Source of the DNA: Tilletiaria anomala UBC 951
Taxonomy: Eukaryota; Basidiomycota; Exobasidiomycetes; Georgefischeriales; Tilletiariaceae
Reading direction: 5' to 3'
Assembly: GCF_000711695.1 (NCBI RefSeq)
Contig: NW_013546949.1
Span: 1-64,000 of the forward strand
Length of the DNA: 64,000 nt
In this document: in pieces, positions 1 to 13,000 of the stretch
Layout of the letters: every line of letters starts with the position of its first letter
Position numbering within the stretch: the stretch's first letter is position 1
Translations under genes and position numbers: made by a program
Notes under the pieces: model-generated
Told to the model about the DNA's origin: nothing
The model's input: the letters and a program-made list of their open reading frames with translations, nothing else
The model's database searches: none

Positions 1-461
1 CACTGCCCACTCGCGTGTGCCGGCGTGCTGCCTGGCCCTGTGGGTGTGGGTGTGGACGTAGGCGTGGATGTATGAGCACATGACTGGACACGGGTAAGAT
101 GCGTGGGCCCCTCCAGTTTGGACTCACTTTTGGTGGCGCTGCACGGCGGTCCGGTCGAACAGGACAAGGGCGGTGTGCTCTGGGTCGGACACCTGCGCCC
201 AAATATCGTCAGCCTTTTCCGGGTCGTGCTCGTCTGCAAAGCTGAGGAACTGTGTGAGTGGGCGAGTGTGTATGTGTATGCATCAGAGTCTCTCCACGCG
301 GCGCCAAAGAAGGAAGAGAGACCAGAAGAACGCACCTTGACGACCTGCACGGGCCCGCCCGGCAGGATCTCGAGGTCGGCAACGTCGCTGCCGTCTGCAA
401 GCTGCTGCTGGACCAGGCGCAGGACGGCGCGGCGCAACCAGGGCTGCACAGTCGAGCTCAT
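1..461 (-). CDS. TPP1/Tpz1-like OB-fold protein, 5' part (partial)
   Basis: The gene runs off the left edge, so only the N-terminus is visible. The start ATG is at 461-459. I read exons at 461-336, 249-128 and 37 to the edge, joined by GTGCGT and GTGAGT introns that keep one frame for about 95 residues. The protein begins MSSTVQPWLRRAVLRLV and later reads WAQVSDPEHTALVLFDR. This layout (a PW+R helix near the start, then strands ending in a short xVSDxxHxxxxLF hairpin) resembles the N-terminal OB-fold of the shelterin subunit TPP1/ACD (LRPWIRELIL, then LLVSDGTHSVRCLV) and its fission-yeast counterpart Tpz1. If right, it would bridge telomere-bound proteins and recruit telomerase. This rests on remembered family patterns, not on a search. 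It could be another OB-fold protein. Confidence 0.5.
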   Translation of the reverse strand, partial: MSSTVQPWLRRAVLRLVQQQLADGSDVADLEILPGGPVQVVKVRSSGLSSFFGAAWRDSDAYTYTLAHSHSSSALQTSTTRKRLTIFGRRCPTQSTPPLSCSTGPPCSATKSESKLEGPTHLTRVQSCAHTSTPTSTPTPTGPGSTPAHASGQ

Positions 462-1047
462 CTCGGCTGCTGCTGCCGTGCACAATGCCGTGGGTTGTGG
501 GGGATGTACGTAGCGTAGATGACCTCTAGCCACGGGGTTAGCTTGCTTGGGAGATGAGATGTGCTGTTCGCATGCGTGCACTTTGACTAGTGTGTCTAGA
601 GTGGGGCAGAGCAGGGCAGTCGCGTCACGTGCGACGTGTCGGGTTCCGTCGCTGCACCACAGCGCAGCCCAAAAACTTCGAGTCTCACAAAGCGCGCCAC
701 ATGGCAGGTGCAACAACACGGCACCACCCCACACACACCCGCAAGCGCTTTCCGCCCAGCATGTGAAAGCGAGCGAAGCGTTGAAAGGAGATGAGATGAA
801 ATGAGATAAAGCGGACCGGCCCGTCTCCCTCTCCGTTCATTGTCTGTGACACGGACAGACACCATGGTCTCTTCCTTGGTGGAGAGAGAGAGAGTATGTG
901 TGTATAGCGCGGCCAGCCTCTGCATCCTCGCCACACACTCTCGCATGACCGCAGGAACACGACCCCACTCCCCCTGTCCCTGCCCCTGCCCCTGCGACTC
1001 GACACCTGGACGCGCATAGGTACAGACGAGATAGGCAGGCACACACG
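462..1047. promoter_or_regulatory. Divergent intergenic region
   Basis: This is the shared upstream region of the OB-fold gene (leftward) and the lipase gene (rightward). It holds a short GA repeat near 883-896 and a CCTGCC-type repeat near 975-1001. I see no clear TATA box or gene. Confidence 0.45.
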
Positions 1048-4000
1048 ATGATCGACCACCTGCTCGGCCGCCCGTCAACGCGGCTGAAGCGCCTGCAGGT
1101 CTGCGCTGTCATTGTCTTTTGGCTCGCCGTACTGCGCCGCACCGACCGGCGGGGCCCCAATGTGCGGGTTCTGCGCTGGTGCACGCGGCGCGCGCAGCGC
1201 TACTCTCCCTGGCAGCTGACCGTCGCCGTACTGACCGCAGTGTACGCGCTGCGGCACGCCGATGCGATCCTCGGCGTCGCAGCGCCCGAGCCGCTGGCGC
1301 GCATGTACTCGCGCCCGTTCTACCGTGTCACGTGGATCGTCACTGCTCTCGACGCTGGGTTTGCATCGGCCATGCACCTGCGCCCGGCTTGGCTGCGCGA
1401 CGCGGCATCGGTCGTCTTCTCGCTGTACTATCTGATCTACGCCGATGAAGCGGACGAGAAGCTGCGCAAGTACCGCGCCTTTTGCACCGTCGGCATGCTC
1501 CGCGCCACCTGGCACAAGACGGACAACCCGTACCTCCGCGCATTGACGCGCCTCACCTGGCACCGCCCCCGGATGGTCCAGAAGCTGCTCCTCCCGCGCC
1601 CCGAGCTCGGCGCACACGCCACCCGGCCCGTGCAGGTCTGGCTCTTCTACGACGGCACCGACGCCGACCTCCGCCACGAGCAGCAGCTCCTGCTCGATAT
1701 TCCCGGCGGCGGATACATTTCCATGGTGCGTGAGAGCGAGCGGACAACGCATGATTCCGCCCGATCCTCCCGCCTCTCTTTTCCTCTCTTCTTTTTTGTT
1801 GCTGTCTGTATCTCACAACCACACCCCACCCCCGTGCACAGACCCCACAGCACCACGAGGAGCGGCTGCGGCAGCTCGCCAAAGAGACGCGTCGGCCCGT
1901 GCTGGCAGTCGACTATGGCAAGGCACCCGGTGAGTGCACGCTGCCGAAACCACCACCCCTTTGACACGATGTAACTAATGCTGCGTCTGCATAGAACACC
2001 CATTTCCCTACGCGCTCGAAGAGTGCTTTGATGTCTACCGCTCCCTGCAAGAGTCCCGGGGTAGGATCATCGGCATGAGCAGCAGCAGCAGCACAAGCAC
2101 AGCCGAAGCATTCGGCATCCTCCTCTGCGGAGACTCGGCCGGTGGCAACCTCGCGTGCGGCGTCACGCTCAAGATCATCGAGTACCCCCAGCCGCACATC
2201 CGCTCCGCCTACGCCCGGCGCGCAAGCGGTGGGCCCGGGTCAGCACCGCCGCCGCTCGCGCGCCCGATCGGCCTGCTGCTTGCGTACCCGAGCCTCAACT
2301 TTGCATTCACCAGCTGGATCAAGCCCGAGTTCCTCCGCGTCCTGCGCCAGCAGAGCGAGATGAACCTCCACAGCATGGCCACGCCCGCTGAGACCGCTGG
2401 CCGTCTCGCAGCCGCGAGCAGCCCGCTCAACCCCGCCGCGCGCAGCCAGCCCGCGCGGCCGACCTCGGCAGAGCGAAGGGCCTCCGTCGCCACGCCACCC
2501 CCCGGCTCGGCGCTGGCCACGGGGGGTGACACCGGTTCAGGTGCAGGCGAATCCAAGGCTGTGAGGCAGCACGACATGCGAGCCGACCGCTCGTTCAGCA
2601 GCCTTGCAGCGCAGGCTGAGCTCCATCTCGCAGAGCGCGCGCGCTTCGCCGAGGCTGAGCCAGCTACTTCGGACGACCAGCAGTCGATCTCGGGCGAGGA
2701 GCAAGGGGATAATGAAGAAGCGACGCCGGTGTCTGCGGCAGTATGGTCGCGCATCGAGAGCGACGAGCTCGATACGCTGCGCACCGAGTGTCCGGACCTG
2801 CACCGCAGCGCGTCGATGGACCGCGCACGCATGGAGCACGCCGAGCGGCAGCGTCAGCTCAACGAGTTTGCCCGTGCCGAGGACAGCGACCGGGAGGCGC
2901 GCAAGGTGCATAAGGCACCCATCAACACACGCCTCACCATGACGTCCATGGCGGGCTACTTTCAGGACCGCATCATCACGCAGAGCATGCTCCGCGCCAT
3001 GGCCATTCTCTACATTGGCCCGCGCAAGCAGCCCGACTTTGATCACGACTACATGCTCAGCCCGCTCATCGCGCCGCCGCGGCTGCTCGCAGAGTTCCCC
3101 CCAACACTTTTCATCTGCGGCGAGAAGGACCCGCTTTGTGAGTGAAGCACAAGTCCGCCCATCCGCCAGTCTGCCGTGCACGTATGCATACACGCTCGAA
3201 CAGAAGCTGACCCCGTGCGCCCCCCTCCCCTGTTGATGCCCATCTCGCAGGCGACGACACTGTCGTCATGGCCGGCAGGATCCGTGAGGCCAAGGTTGCG
3301 AAGAAAGCTGATCTGGAACGGCGTCGCGCTGGGCGCAGTGCGCGCTTTGGGGAGGCGCTGCGCATGAGCCAGGGAGGCGCGACTGCACGGGCACAGAAGC
3401 AGCAGCGCGATCCGATCGAGGACGAGGACGTCAGCGAGACGGTCCAGATGCGCATCATCGAGGGTTGGAGCCACGGCTTTCTGCAGATGAGCTCGCTGCT
3501 GCCGGAAGCCAAGCAGGTCATCACATTCCTCAGCACCTGGGTCGTTGAGACGTTTGAGGTACATGCCGAGCAGACCGCTGCGGCTCAGCAGGCTGCGCCC
3601 CCGCTGGCCTGTCCTCCTCTTCCTTCTCCTGTTTCTTCTCGTGCCGGTCCGTCGGCACCATTGATGCATCGCGCGCGAAAGGGCCACGCCGCAGTGGTGC
3701 CACCATCCGCACCCGCATCTACTGCTGTCGCTGCTGCTGGTGACCCGCACCAGGCCGACGACGCGGATGACGAGGAGCCGCTGTCGTTCATCCCCAAGAG
3801 CACACGCTCACCATCTAGTTCCATGCGCGGATCTCCGGTCCCCAAGCCTGTCCAGTTCGCAGCGGCCACATGCCGGACAGCCGAAGCCACGCCATCGGCT
3901 GCAAGCGTCAACGCACGTGCGTACTCGCAGGAGAGCAACCCACTGGTGTTTCCACCCTCGGCGGCATTGAGCAGCAGCAACGGCGGCGGCGGCGTCTCCC

Positions 4001-4320
4001 TTGTTCTGGCACCTCCCCCTGAATCGCTCAAGGACGGACATGCGGCAGCCGCAAATGGCAGGCAAGTAGCTTCCGAAATGGGCGATGTATGCTCCAACTC
4101 CAACTCGCTCCGCCGTGGCTCTAAGACAGGCATGACGACCGAGGCAGAGGAGCGCTACAAGTCGCTGCTAGTCAACGAGCACAGTCTGCTGCAGCGCCGA
4201 CGCGACGAGGCCGTCTTCGGACTTGGCGAGACGGCCAGCGGATTGCACTCCTCTGACGACGAACAGGGCGACGACACAGGGCGGTGTGCGACGGCGGGCA
4301 GCGGCAGACGCGCGCACTAG
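1048..4320 (+). CDS. Hormone-sensitive-lipase-like alpha/beta hydrolase
   Basis: Four exons (1048-1725, 1842-1929, 1995-3137, 3251-4320) join in frame to about 992 residues. The fold-3 hydrolase core is complete. The oxyanion motif is IPGGGYISM, the nucleophile elbow is GDSAGGNLA, the acid is in EKDPLCDDTVV and the base is in GWSHGF. Between the elbow and the SPLIAPPRLLAEFPP block lies an insert of over 200 residues rich in Ser, Ala and Glu, in the same place as the regulatory module of animal hormone-sensitive lipase. A hydrophobic stretch near residues 18-30 may anchor it to a membrane, and a Ser-rich tail of over 200 residues follows the catalytic His. The family hydrolyses acylglycerol or steryl esters; the substrate here is unknown. 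The first Gly of the oxyanion motif is preceded by Pro, not the usual His, which I recall as common in a fungal branch of the family. Confidence 0.85.
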
Positions 4321-5178
4321 CGCTGGCATCACTACCACTGGCCTTCTCCATACGCTGCCCCTATCAGCTCCCTTTCTCTCCACTTGCTGGGATCCCCACT
4401 TTCGCTGCTTCGCCACATTAGGCTCTTTGATTGTTTACAATGACCCGACACAGACCTGGCTGCACGCATCGCAAGCAATTCATCCGTTCCGTACGCATCT
4501 GTTCCGGACGTTACTCCGCCCTTCATTCTCGCCATTCTTTCCCAGCTAATATGCATCCATCCACTGAGCACATTACCGAGCCTCTAGCATCGTCTGATAC
4601 CAGCTCATATCATACCTGTGCATGTCAATGTAAAGCAAGCAACCATTCCACCATCGCCAGTTCAGCACAGTGCGTCTGCGTGTGGTAGCCTTGATCGGCT
4701 CTGGCTTCGGCAGGATGCAATGGCCTTCCCTGGAAAGTGACCCTTTTATATGACAGGTGGATCTTCGAATGGCCGGTTGCGTGTATGGGATGGGATAGGA
4801 TAGGATGGTATGGTATGGTATGGTATGGAGAAAGACTGTTGCTTGCTGAAGGAACTCTAAGAAGCGAATGGAGAGAGTTCGACCATGGAAAGTCCCGAGA
4901 ATCTGCGTTGGAAGGTTTGTAAGCCGCACCAAGCTGCGCTGGGCTAGAGAATCAGGGCTCCGTACAGCGCAAGCTGCAATGTTTGTGTTTTTGGGGCCTG
5001 GTGCTCCTGCTGTAGACCCCATGATGAATGCGCACGCGCTAGTATGCGGAAGTCAAGGACGCTGCGCTTTTGTTCTCGAAAGCATAGCGCACGAACAAAA
5101 GGCGGGTGACACGAAGAGAAAACGAAGGTGAGTGTCCAGGGCTGAACACAACAGATCCGGGCTTTGGCCCTTCTATTT
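4321..5178. other. Convergent intergenic region
   Basis: This 3' region lies between the lipase and the Kre9-like gene, which run towards each other. It contains a short TATGG-type tandem repeat and no convincing gene. Small open frames here lack start context or family signal. Confidence 0.4.
4783..4828. repeat. Short tandem repeat (TATGG / TAGGA units)
   Basis: Units of GGGATAGGATA grade into four or five copies of TATGG. The tract is simple-sequence DNA in a 3' intergenic region and is likely to vary in length between strains. Confidence 0.7.
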
Positions 5179-6021
5179 TCAGAACAGGGATGCTGCAAGG
5201 CCAAGGGAGACGACTGCCGTCGTGGCCATGCCGAGCAGGACGCTGTTCAAGCCGGCAGCGCTGCTGCTCGGCCCAACAGCAGCGGCGTTAGCAGCGTTCG
5301 TGGCGGATGCACCGGCAGTAGTGCTCGAGGCGTTGCTAGAGCTGCTGCTGTCGCCACTGCTTCCGGTGGCCCTGTTGCTTTCGGAAGAGGAAGCTGTACT
5401 CGCAGATGCAGGCGTAGTCCCGTTCGGCTTCAGCTCAAACACAGCGCTCTGCGTGTAGACCTGCGGCTCGTTGAGTGAGTACCGCGAGGCGTTGACGAGC
5501 AGGACAGAGTAGCTGCCTGGCTGGACGCAGTCGACAAAGATCGTCGCTTCGCGCTCAGACGTGTTGAGCGAATTGGCAATTTGGACTGTGCAAACGGAAT
5601 GGAGGGAGATACGAAGGGCGCGTTAGCTATCTGCATAAACTCCCCCCCAACTCCCCCTCCCCTGAGAAGATGCTGGCTAGGCAGATACTCACAGTTTCCG
5701 TTCAGCTGGGTCTGGTTGGAGTTGAGGAGCGCAACGCTGAAGATGCTAGGGTCAGACGAGTTGGATGTCCAGCGTAGAGTGTTGTTCTGGCACGCGACCC
5801 AGTATGCGTCTGTTCAGAAGCAGGAGATCATCACGGCGGTCAGAAGCCAATCTCGACGGCACGTCAATGCATGGCAAGCACGCCATAATACCCATGCACT
5901 CACCAGAGTCGGCGGTGGGGTACGTGATCTCCAGCGCTGCAGAGGTGCGAGCGAAGAGCAGAAGAGCGGCGGCAGCAGCCCCGGTGCCTGCGCCACTGAA
6001 CAAAGAAGCGAGATGGACCAT
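5179..6021 (-). CDS. Kre9/Knh1-like GPI-anchored cell-wall protein
   Basis: Three exons (6021-5904, 5809-5693, 5585-5179) give about 213 residues. Residues 1-27 form a signal peptide (MVHLASLF followed by an Ala/Leu core). The mature part starts EITYPTADS, then has YWVACQNNTLRWTS, and later VFVDC-like and PGSYSVLLVN strands. This matches the Ser/Thr-rich Kre9/Knh1 N-terminal domain that occurs in secreted fungal wall proteins linked to beta-1,6-glucan. A Ser/Thr/Ala-rich linker of about 50 residues then leads to a C-terminal hydrophobic tail ending GLAASLF, a typical GPI-attachment signal. Several Asn-x-Ser/Thr sites are present. It lies convergent with the lipase gene. The exact wall role is unknown. 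Confidence 0.8.
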
Positions 6022-6790
6022 GATGATGCAACTACCAGGCTTTACCACGAGCGAGAAAAAGGTCGAACACGTTGGAAGTTGTGGGTCGAGCGAGGATGCA
6101 GGCAATCCTTGAGACTCAAGGTGGGAAAGGTTGAGAAGGGGGAAGGGAAAGAGAGCGTGGGCAGGAAAGAGAGTGGTCTGCGGTGGTGTGAGCAGGGGCG
6201 TGAAAGACAAACAGTCGAATGCTGGAGATGGATGCTGAGTGAGATGAGCGAGCCGAGCCGCCAACTCCCCAATCAGCGGCATGGGATTGTGGATGAGGGA
6301 CTGAGAGGGTTGGAAGAGAGCGCCAAGCACACGAACACAGGAAGGGGCTGCACTCTCGTTCCGTCGAATGTTGATGAACTCCCAGAACTTCCAACTTCCC
6401 AACGGTCTGTTGCCTAACAGGCGCGCACTCTCGGCTGGTGTAGACTGTTGTAGCACGGGAGGCATCAATCGAGCTCCAGGATTAAGGGCATTGTGGTCCT
6501 ATGTTCTCGCGAATGCTTCCAGAAGCAATTCGCCATATGAAAGTGCGTGTGGAGAACATGCATCTAAGCGACCTTGGTTCCCCTCTATTCGGTGAGGTAC
6601 ATACAATGTGCCTGTTATTCCAGTTCCATTCCCTTGCTTGGATCGGGCGACACCCCCTCTATCACTCTGCCGAACTGCGGCGGATTAGAGCAACGATGCC
6701 AACATTGTCCCTCTGTCCAGCTTGAGGAGTCTACGTGAGTAGCTACTACCAAAGTAGGACAAGTAGCCGTTGTGTGTGAGACTTTACCGG
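6022..6790. other. Intergenic region, no gene seen
   Basis: This is upstream DNA of the Kre9-like gene, running into the left end of the retroelement fossil. Open frames on both strands here show no family signal. I found no terminal repeat that would define the element's left boundary. Confidence 0.35.
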
Positions 6791-9700
6791 TCAAAGCGGC
6801 AAGAGAAAAGGGAAAGCGAGAGTGGTCCCTGTGGGAAGTGAGGGTTGGTTCCCATGATACTCTAGTAATAAGCGTGACCCGGGGGAAACATCATCGTCGG
6901 AATCACTAAACAACAACAGCGACAACAGCAACTCACACAACAAATCATTGCGTGCGGTCGATGATTGTACGAAGGCGATCGGCATGCTGGTGTCGGCGCA
7001 AGCGTCGCGCAATGGCTTCCAGTGTTGGTCTTCTAGCCTCTCCGTCGCTACCTTGAGGTACGTCTCGTTAACGAGAATGTGGTGAAGAAAGCTGTCGAGG
7101 ACTTGGAGTTGGTACGCACCCGGTGCTGGTGATGTCGTACATGTAAAACACGCCATTTTAGGTCGGGCTCGACTTGCTCTGGCGATTTCGCATCCGCCAG
7201 ACATTGTTGCCGATGTTGAAGCCAGCAGCAACGTGCCGTTCTTGCTGTCTTGCCTAATTTCGCTTGTAATTATCTTGTCGTCTGCGAGCTGCTTCTTGCC
7301 GGTACGGACCATCATGGAGCTCTGCGTTGCGCAGCCGACAGACTCGTGAATTTCCACTATGGGTGACTGGAAGCGAGTGGCTAGAGCATTGTACAGACCC
7401 ACCAGCTCAGGCTCACCACGAAAAAGCATGTGGAACGGCGTGGCTTGCGGGCAGCTGATGACGTATCGTGGTTCTCCACAGGTGGTGCGAATGTCGTACA
7501 GCAAGCAAGTGACGTTGCTCGGTCGATTGTCAATTGTCGGCACCGCAACCACCCATCCTGACAGTGCTCAATTGCAGCCACTATGTATCGAGCCCTTCCG
7601 CGGCCCGCATCGGGCCAACACAATCAAGAGCCCAGAGGTCGAAAAGCTGGAAGTCTGACATGACATGTAGTGGCAGCTTATCACTTTCGGCAGGAGACTG
7701 CCGCTGTGTTGCCTGACAACCTGGGTATGCGACGACCACATGGGCTGCAGCTTCTTGGGCTCGAGCATTGGTGATCGCACAGCGGCGTTGCAGTTGCTGT
7801 GCTGATAGTTGCGTCGCATGATGCTCGGTCTGTTTGTGGATGAGATCACACAATTTGAGCAATTCTTATTGTGAAGTCGGAATGCAGCGGTATTTGCTGG
7901 TGGAACCCTCCACAGGTTCCTCCGAGTACATGCCTGGAGTACGAACGATTCCTCGCTGGGAGTTCCCTTCTTCAGATCCTCTTGCAGAGCACTAGCCTGG
8001 GAGTAGTCGAGCGACACGGATGTGAGATCGCTGAGATGTATTTATTTTAAGCTTGCCTTGCGCGCGAGAGCTCTATTTCTGGACAACGCGCCAACTACCA
8101 GATCGACTTTGCGTGGAAAGCAAAGGATCAGTGGGTCATACAGTTCCACGACTCCAGCGAATGTCTGCGACATCTTTCTTGGTTCGCAGATAGTGAAGAG
8201 GTTCGCGGTTGGTGTGAACGACGGTCAGCCGGTGACCGTCGTTCATCACCAGGGGCGCCCGTCGAAGCATTCGGCAGCAGCAGCAAGTATGGCAAACCCA
8301 GATCGAGTTCAGGTTCAATCAGCATCCTCGTTTGCCATGCGCAGCACATCTTGTGTACAACACATTTCTAGCAACACATACAAATAGCAGTTACACGCAT
8401 ATTAACACATTCCCTCAGTGTATCTAGTTCCCGAAGAATTCACTAGCCTGTCCAGAAAGTGACTTGCACCTGATCCCTTTGCTTCCGGCACTGTGTCCAC
8501 TGGAGGTTCCGAACGGAGGTCCCGAACTGCCTGCCCAAAAGTGAGCCACGCTGACACAGGCGATCTGACCACCTTCTACCAAGGCCCCGAAATCTGTGGA
8601 GAGCGTTGGCAATGGCCAAAGCTTCTTTCTTCTGCATGAAAGTGGTTGTGTTCAGCACTCGTGAGTTTTCTCTTTTCAAAAGCGATCTGGCGCAAGTTGC
8701 GGACGTGCCCATGTTACATTTATGTTCTGGCCGGCTCCTCGTGATCCACATCCCCCTGATGCAAGACGGCCCCGAGCGCTTCATCACCCAAATCCGTGTC
8801 GATGCAGAAGACCTGGCGAAATCAGGGTACTTGAGAGTCTGCTTAGAGGAAAGCATCGCTTTCAGCAAATCAAAAGCAGCTCGCATATCTTTAGTAACCA
8901 CCGGAGGTAGGTCTGTGACTATCAGACTTAGAATAACGAACGCCCATGCGAAGCGCATTGGTGAGCGGCGCAGCGATTTTGGCATCCCTCGCTAAGAACT
9001 TTCTATAATAACATGTTGCACCTGAAGAGCACATTTGCTTAATCGTCGTCGGTATCTCCCACCTGGCGATGGCCTCGACTTTGATGGGATCTGGTTTGAT
9101 GCCTTCGGGTGTCAGGGTCATCCTAAGGAAGTGAGTTCTTGACGGAAAAACTTCGACTTTTCGGAGACTTTAAGCCCGTGCGCATGTCGCGCGGCCAAAA
9201 TATCCGAGATGTGCATTTTTTTGTTCCTCCGCCTTCGAAAACACCACCATGTCATCGCGAGATGCCCTGAAGGTGAGGTCGATCATTGCTCCCAAAATGC
9301 TATTCACCATCCACTGGAAGGTAGCCGACGCTTTGGTCAGCCTCATGGGCATCACAGCCCACTGGTACAAGACATGGGGGGTGGTGAAAGTGGCCTTAGC
9401 CCTCGTTTCTGCTCGCAGCCGCAACTTCCCAACCTTCTGGGTGAGGTCTAAAATTGTGAAAACCCTCGTGGCATGTAAGCATAGCGTAACAATCATCGAT
9501 TCGTACCAAAGGATGCAAGCCTTTGATTGTTACGTCATTGAGGCAGAGATAGTCGCCACACACAGGGCTCCTGAGTATTCAGTTTGAGCACGAGCAGCAG
9601 CAGCCTGGCCCACAGCGAATGATTAGCTGGTTCGATCACTGCTTTCTGTGTTTACTCATGGATGAATTGTTGAATGGCTTCATGCTCCCATGGCGATCTT

Positions 9701-10032
9701 GAACGTTCACGCTGGCAAAGGCCTTCCTTGCTGGTGACCTCGATGATATGATCCCAGGGTCGGGTCGGTGGAATACCGGGCTCAGCAAAGGTACCGGGGA
9801 GCTGGTGGTGAAAATGGGAGTGCCATCTTGCGTTGCCATTGATAACACCGACGGCCGCGGTTTGGAGGGCTGGGCTGATGGGCTCGAGGTGCAAGTTCCC
9901 CTGCTCCCATTCATACTGCATGCGATGGGCAGCCATCCAGCGGGAACCAAGAAGCACGTCAATATATTTCGGTGGAAGAGCTGGGACTGCTCCAGACTGC
10001 TCTGGCTGCTCTGTGGGAAATAGAGGGTTCAC
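6791..10032 (-). mobile_element. Broken Ty3/gypsy LTR-retrotransposon fossil
   Basis: On the minus strand the polyprotein parts follow in the order typical of Ty3/gypsy (Metaviridae). A protease/linker region ends near 9.65 kb (motif PPTRPWDHIIEV). Reverse transcriptase follows at about 9.5-9.0 kb (YRKFLARDAKIAAPLT and an upstream vFTILDLTQK-like block). RNase H lies at about 8.98-8.05 kb (LKYPDFARS, EALAIANALHRFR), and the integrase zinc-binding and core regions at about 7.9-7.2 kb (FDLWALDCVGP). The element is clearly broken, with on the order of ten or more disruptions, and looks old. No intact gag and no paired LTRs were recognised, so both ends are approximate. The part left of about 7.2 kb is the least certain. 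Confidence 0.8.
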
Positions 10033-13000
10033 ACAAACCTACACAGTACAAGCACACTTACATGTCTGGAAAGTGGAATCTGGACCGGAAAATAGAAGCT
10101 TTGTACAAATATATATATGCTTCGAACTCTTTTGACCTATGGGTTGCGGGCGATTGCGGGCTGCATGAGCACGAATATGACAGGCCTGCTCTGAGGCCTT
10201 GACGGACATACTGATGCTTAATGCCTAATCCCTGATCCTTGGTGCCCCATGCATGACACATGCTACATGCGCCATGAGGCATGTGTGCATGTATGAATTG
10301 ATGTAATACATATGCCATATAACATCAGTCTATATATTTAGTAGCATGTTGCTGCATGCTCATCGCATTGGTGTCCATAAGCTCATCGTTCATACGTTCA
10401 TATTTTGTACGACTATGTGATCATTTTAAGTATGAAGGACGTAAAACGCACCTTACTGCTCGAGACAATTACAGTTGAGAGATAAGAGGGGACGACTAGA
10501 AGGACAATTAGACGGTCGAGGAGGAACTTTGTCGTGTTGGGGTACAACGTGGAGATCAGCAACGGACCCAGATGATTTTGACATCTCGCATCTAGCACGT
10601 GACGTTCGACAGGGGTTTGACAGGCCTGCTGCATCGGGCATCCCGTTTCGAGCGATTAAAATTTGTGCCAAAAGGATCAACCTGCCTTTTAAAAGCGGAA
10701 GCATAAATCTGTACATACATACCAAAGCTAGAGGTCTATGCACTCGTAAGTTTGTATGCACTTCAACCTAGTTCGAGAACCATCCATATATCCTATTGAT
10801 GCTCATGTATGGAAGAGATGCAATGCCACCCTTTGTTTACTCTTCGATCATGCTGGTGCCTGGCTGCCCGCTGCCCGCTGAGCGTTGATTGTTGGCGCAC
10901 TTGTCTGCGGGCTCGACATTTGATGCTGCTCAAATCGAACTCAATACTAGGGTGGGATATGGCTGGATTTCGCTGTGGTTTGGCTCGCCGTGTAAGTCCT
11001 GTTATCCCGTTGTATACTTGACGCACCTCCGATGCAGGTGCGTATCGAACTTTTGGAGTATTGTGAAGCGACTCAATTATCATGTCTTAGGTCGTATGTC
11101 TATAATTCAGTACCCAGACACCCATTGGTCACTATCCACGCCTTCCCTCCCTGCCCACCACCTAGGCCCACCCTACATTGACGCTTCGGCGGATTTGTTT
11201 GCAAATTGAAGCGGTCTATCAGACAGAGACGTGCAACCGTGCAAGGGGTTCTGGCGGTCGGCACACCCCAACCTGCATGGCTGAAGACAGCCTCACTCTA
11301 TATTTACGATGTATGCACGCGACTTTGCAATGCTGAATGATACATACATACTGCGTAGTGACTAGCGTCCATGTCGCGCGATTGCACATCATCGATCATT
11401 AATCATTAATAAAGGACCGTTCACGAGGAGGTTAAAGCTTGGACTCAGTATCTGGGTATTACCTGAGTGCTGAGTACTGAGTACTTGAGTCAGTGTTAAG
11501 TACCGGGCAATGTGAACGATGTGGGTACGTATTTGTGTGAGTAGATTCTGTTAAGCGCTGCAGAAGACAAGCGAGAAGCTCTGGAACTTTTAGTATTCTT
11601 CCCAACTAGCTGTCTCTAAAGTGTCGACATGCAAATAAATAAATACATTTGAGTCTGCATGCGGTGAAGGGCTTGAGCCGCCATGGCCTACCATCAAAGC
11701 CTAAACCAAATTAATTGCATCATCTTCACTTCTAGGCATCAGGGGGAACATCTGATGATTGTGAACAATAATTCTGGGCCGCCAAGCTGCTGGAGCTCTC
11801 GTTCTTCGCAGGCTCTGGCAGCCTGCAGTCTCTTGTCTGTCCAGGATCTTTCCTCCATAGACAACTGACCTACCGGGGCACGAGTTGATGGGATTCACGC
11901 AACCAGCACATAAAAGCTGAGCAACAGCAGGGAAGCTAGACAGATATCGGCTGTACAATTCCACATTTAAAAAAGAAAAAGATGGTGAGGGTGCATATCC
12001 ACACCCAAGCCAGCCAGAACCCCAAGCCGATGCGAATGTCTTGCAATGTTGTACAAAATAATGTGAAGTGTGAATGATCAAAGAGCTGCAAGGGACCGTC
12101 CTATTTAAACAAAGTTTAATGATACTTTAAACAAGTCTAAACTCTCGCGTGGCTGCGGATATCCGCCGAGGAGGAAAGGGTTGTGTGCCAAGGAGCAACC
12201 GTTTGACTAGCTTTGACCACATCTGTCCACACACATGTCAGTTTTAACAGTGTGTATCAAAATCGATTATTTCATGTCGCTCTTATATAAAGTGGTTCAT
12301 CTGGCCATTTGCCTGCAGGGTGCATCTGTCAGCACACGTGCTTAGACTTGCCTGCTCAAACTTGCACGGGGGGCTGCACGGCACCCATTGTCTGCATTCC
12401 ATTGCAGCAAGGCTGTGAAGCGCAGGCAACCACGAATGTACGTACAACTTTCATAATTCCGTCTGTTTGTACCCACGATCGATGTATATATAAATACGTA
12501 TATACCGGTTTTTGCTGCACCAGGCTGCCCCCAGAAATCGGGTGGCCGAATTCAAGGAAATAAAGAATTCTTGAACAGCAACGGAAGTGTGAAATGTTGG
12601 AGACTGGGCTGGCGTGGGCCATGTGCGCGACTCGCATGCTAGCCGAATTTATCGCCTTGCAGCCTTCGGCACTTCGCTGTCCGCAGCTGCGCCATATGCA
12701 TGTACATGCATACATGAAACAGGTCAACAGGCACGAACCAGGGTGTAGTCTAGCCGCCAGGAACTCAAGCTCTCCCAGGTCCCAAGGCTAGTCCTCATTG
12801 CATGATTCCCCAAAGTAATGATTCCGCAGTCCATTGCACTCTAGAGTGGTGGTGCGCCTAATTGCGCTGCGCGCTGACCCGCCGAAGCCTGCCCTGACAT
12901 GACATGCTGATAGTGAATGGGTACAGTATGTAAGCAAAACTATCAGGGCGCCTCCCGTGCCGTGCCAAGCATGTTGCGGGCTCCATGTATATGTATATAT

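Noticed and set aside
12309-12563. Cys-rich open frame resembling a small secreted protein
   Set aside because: It begins at a TTG, has no signal peptide, and the region has no other coding signs.
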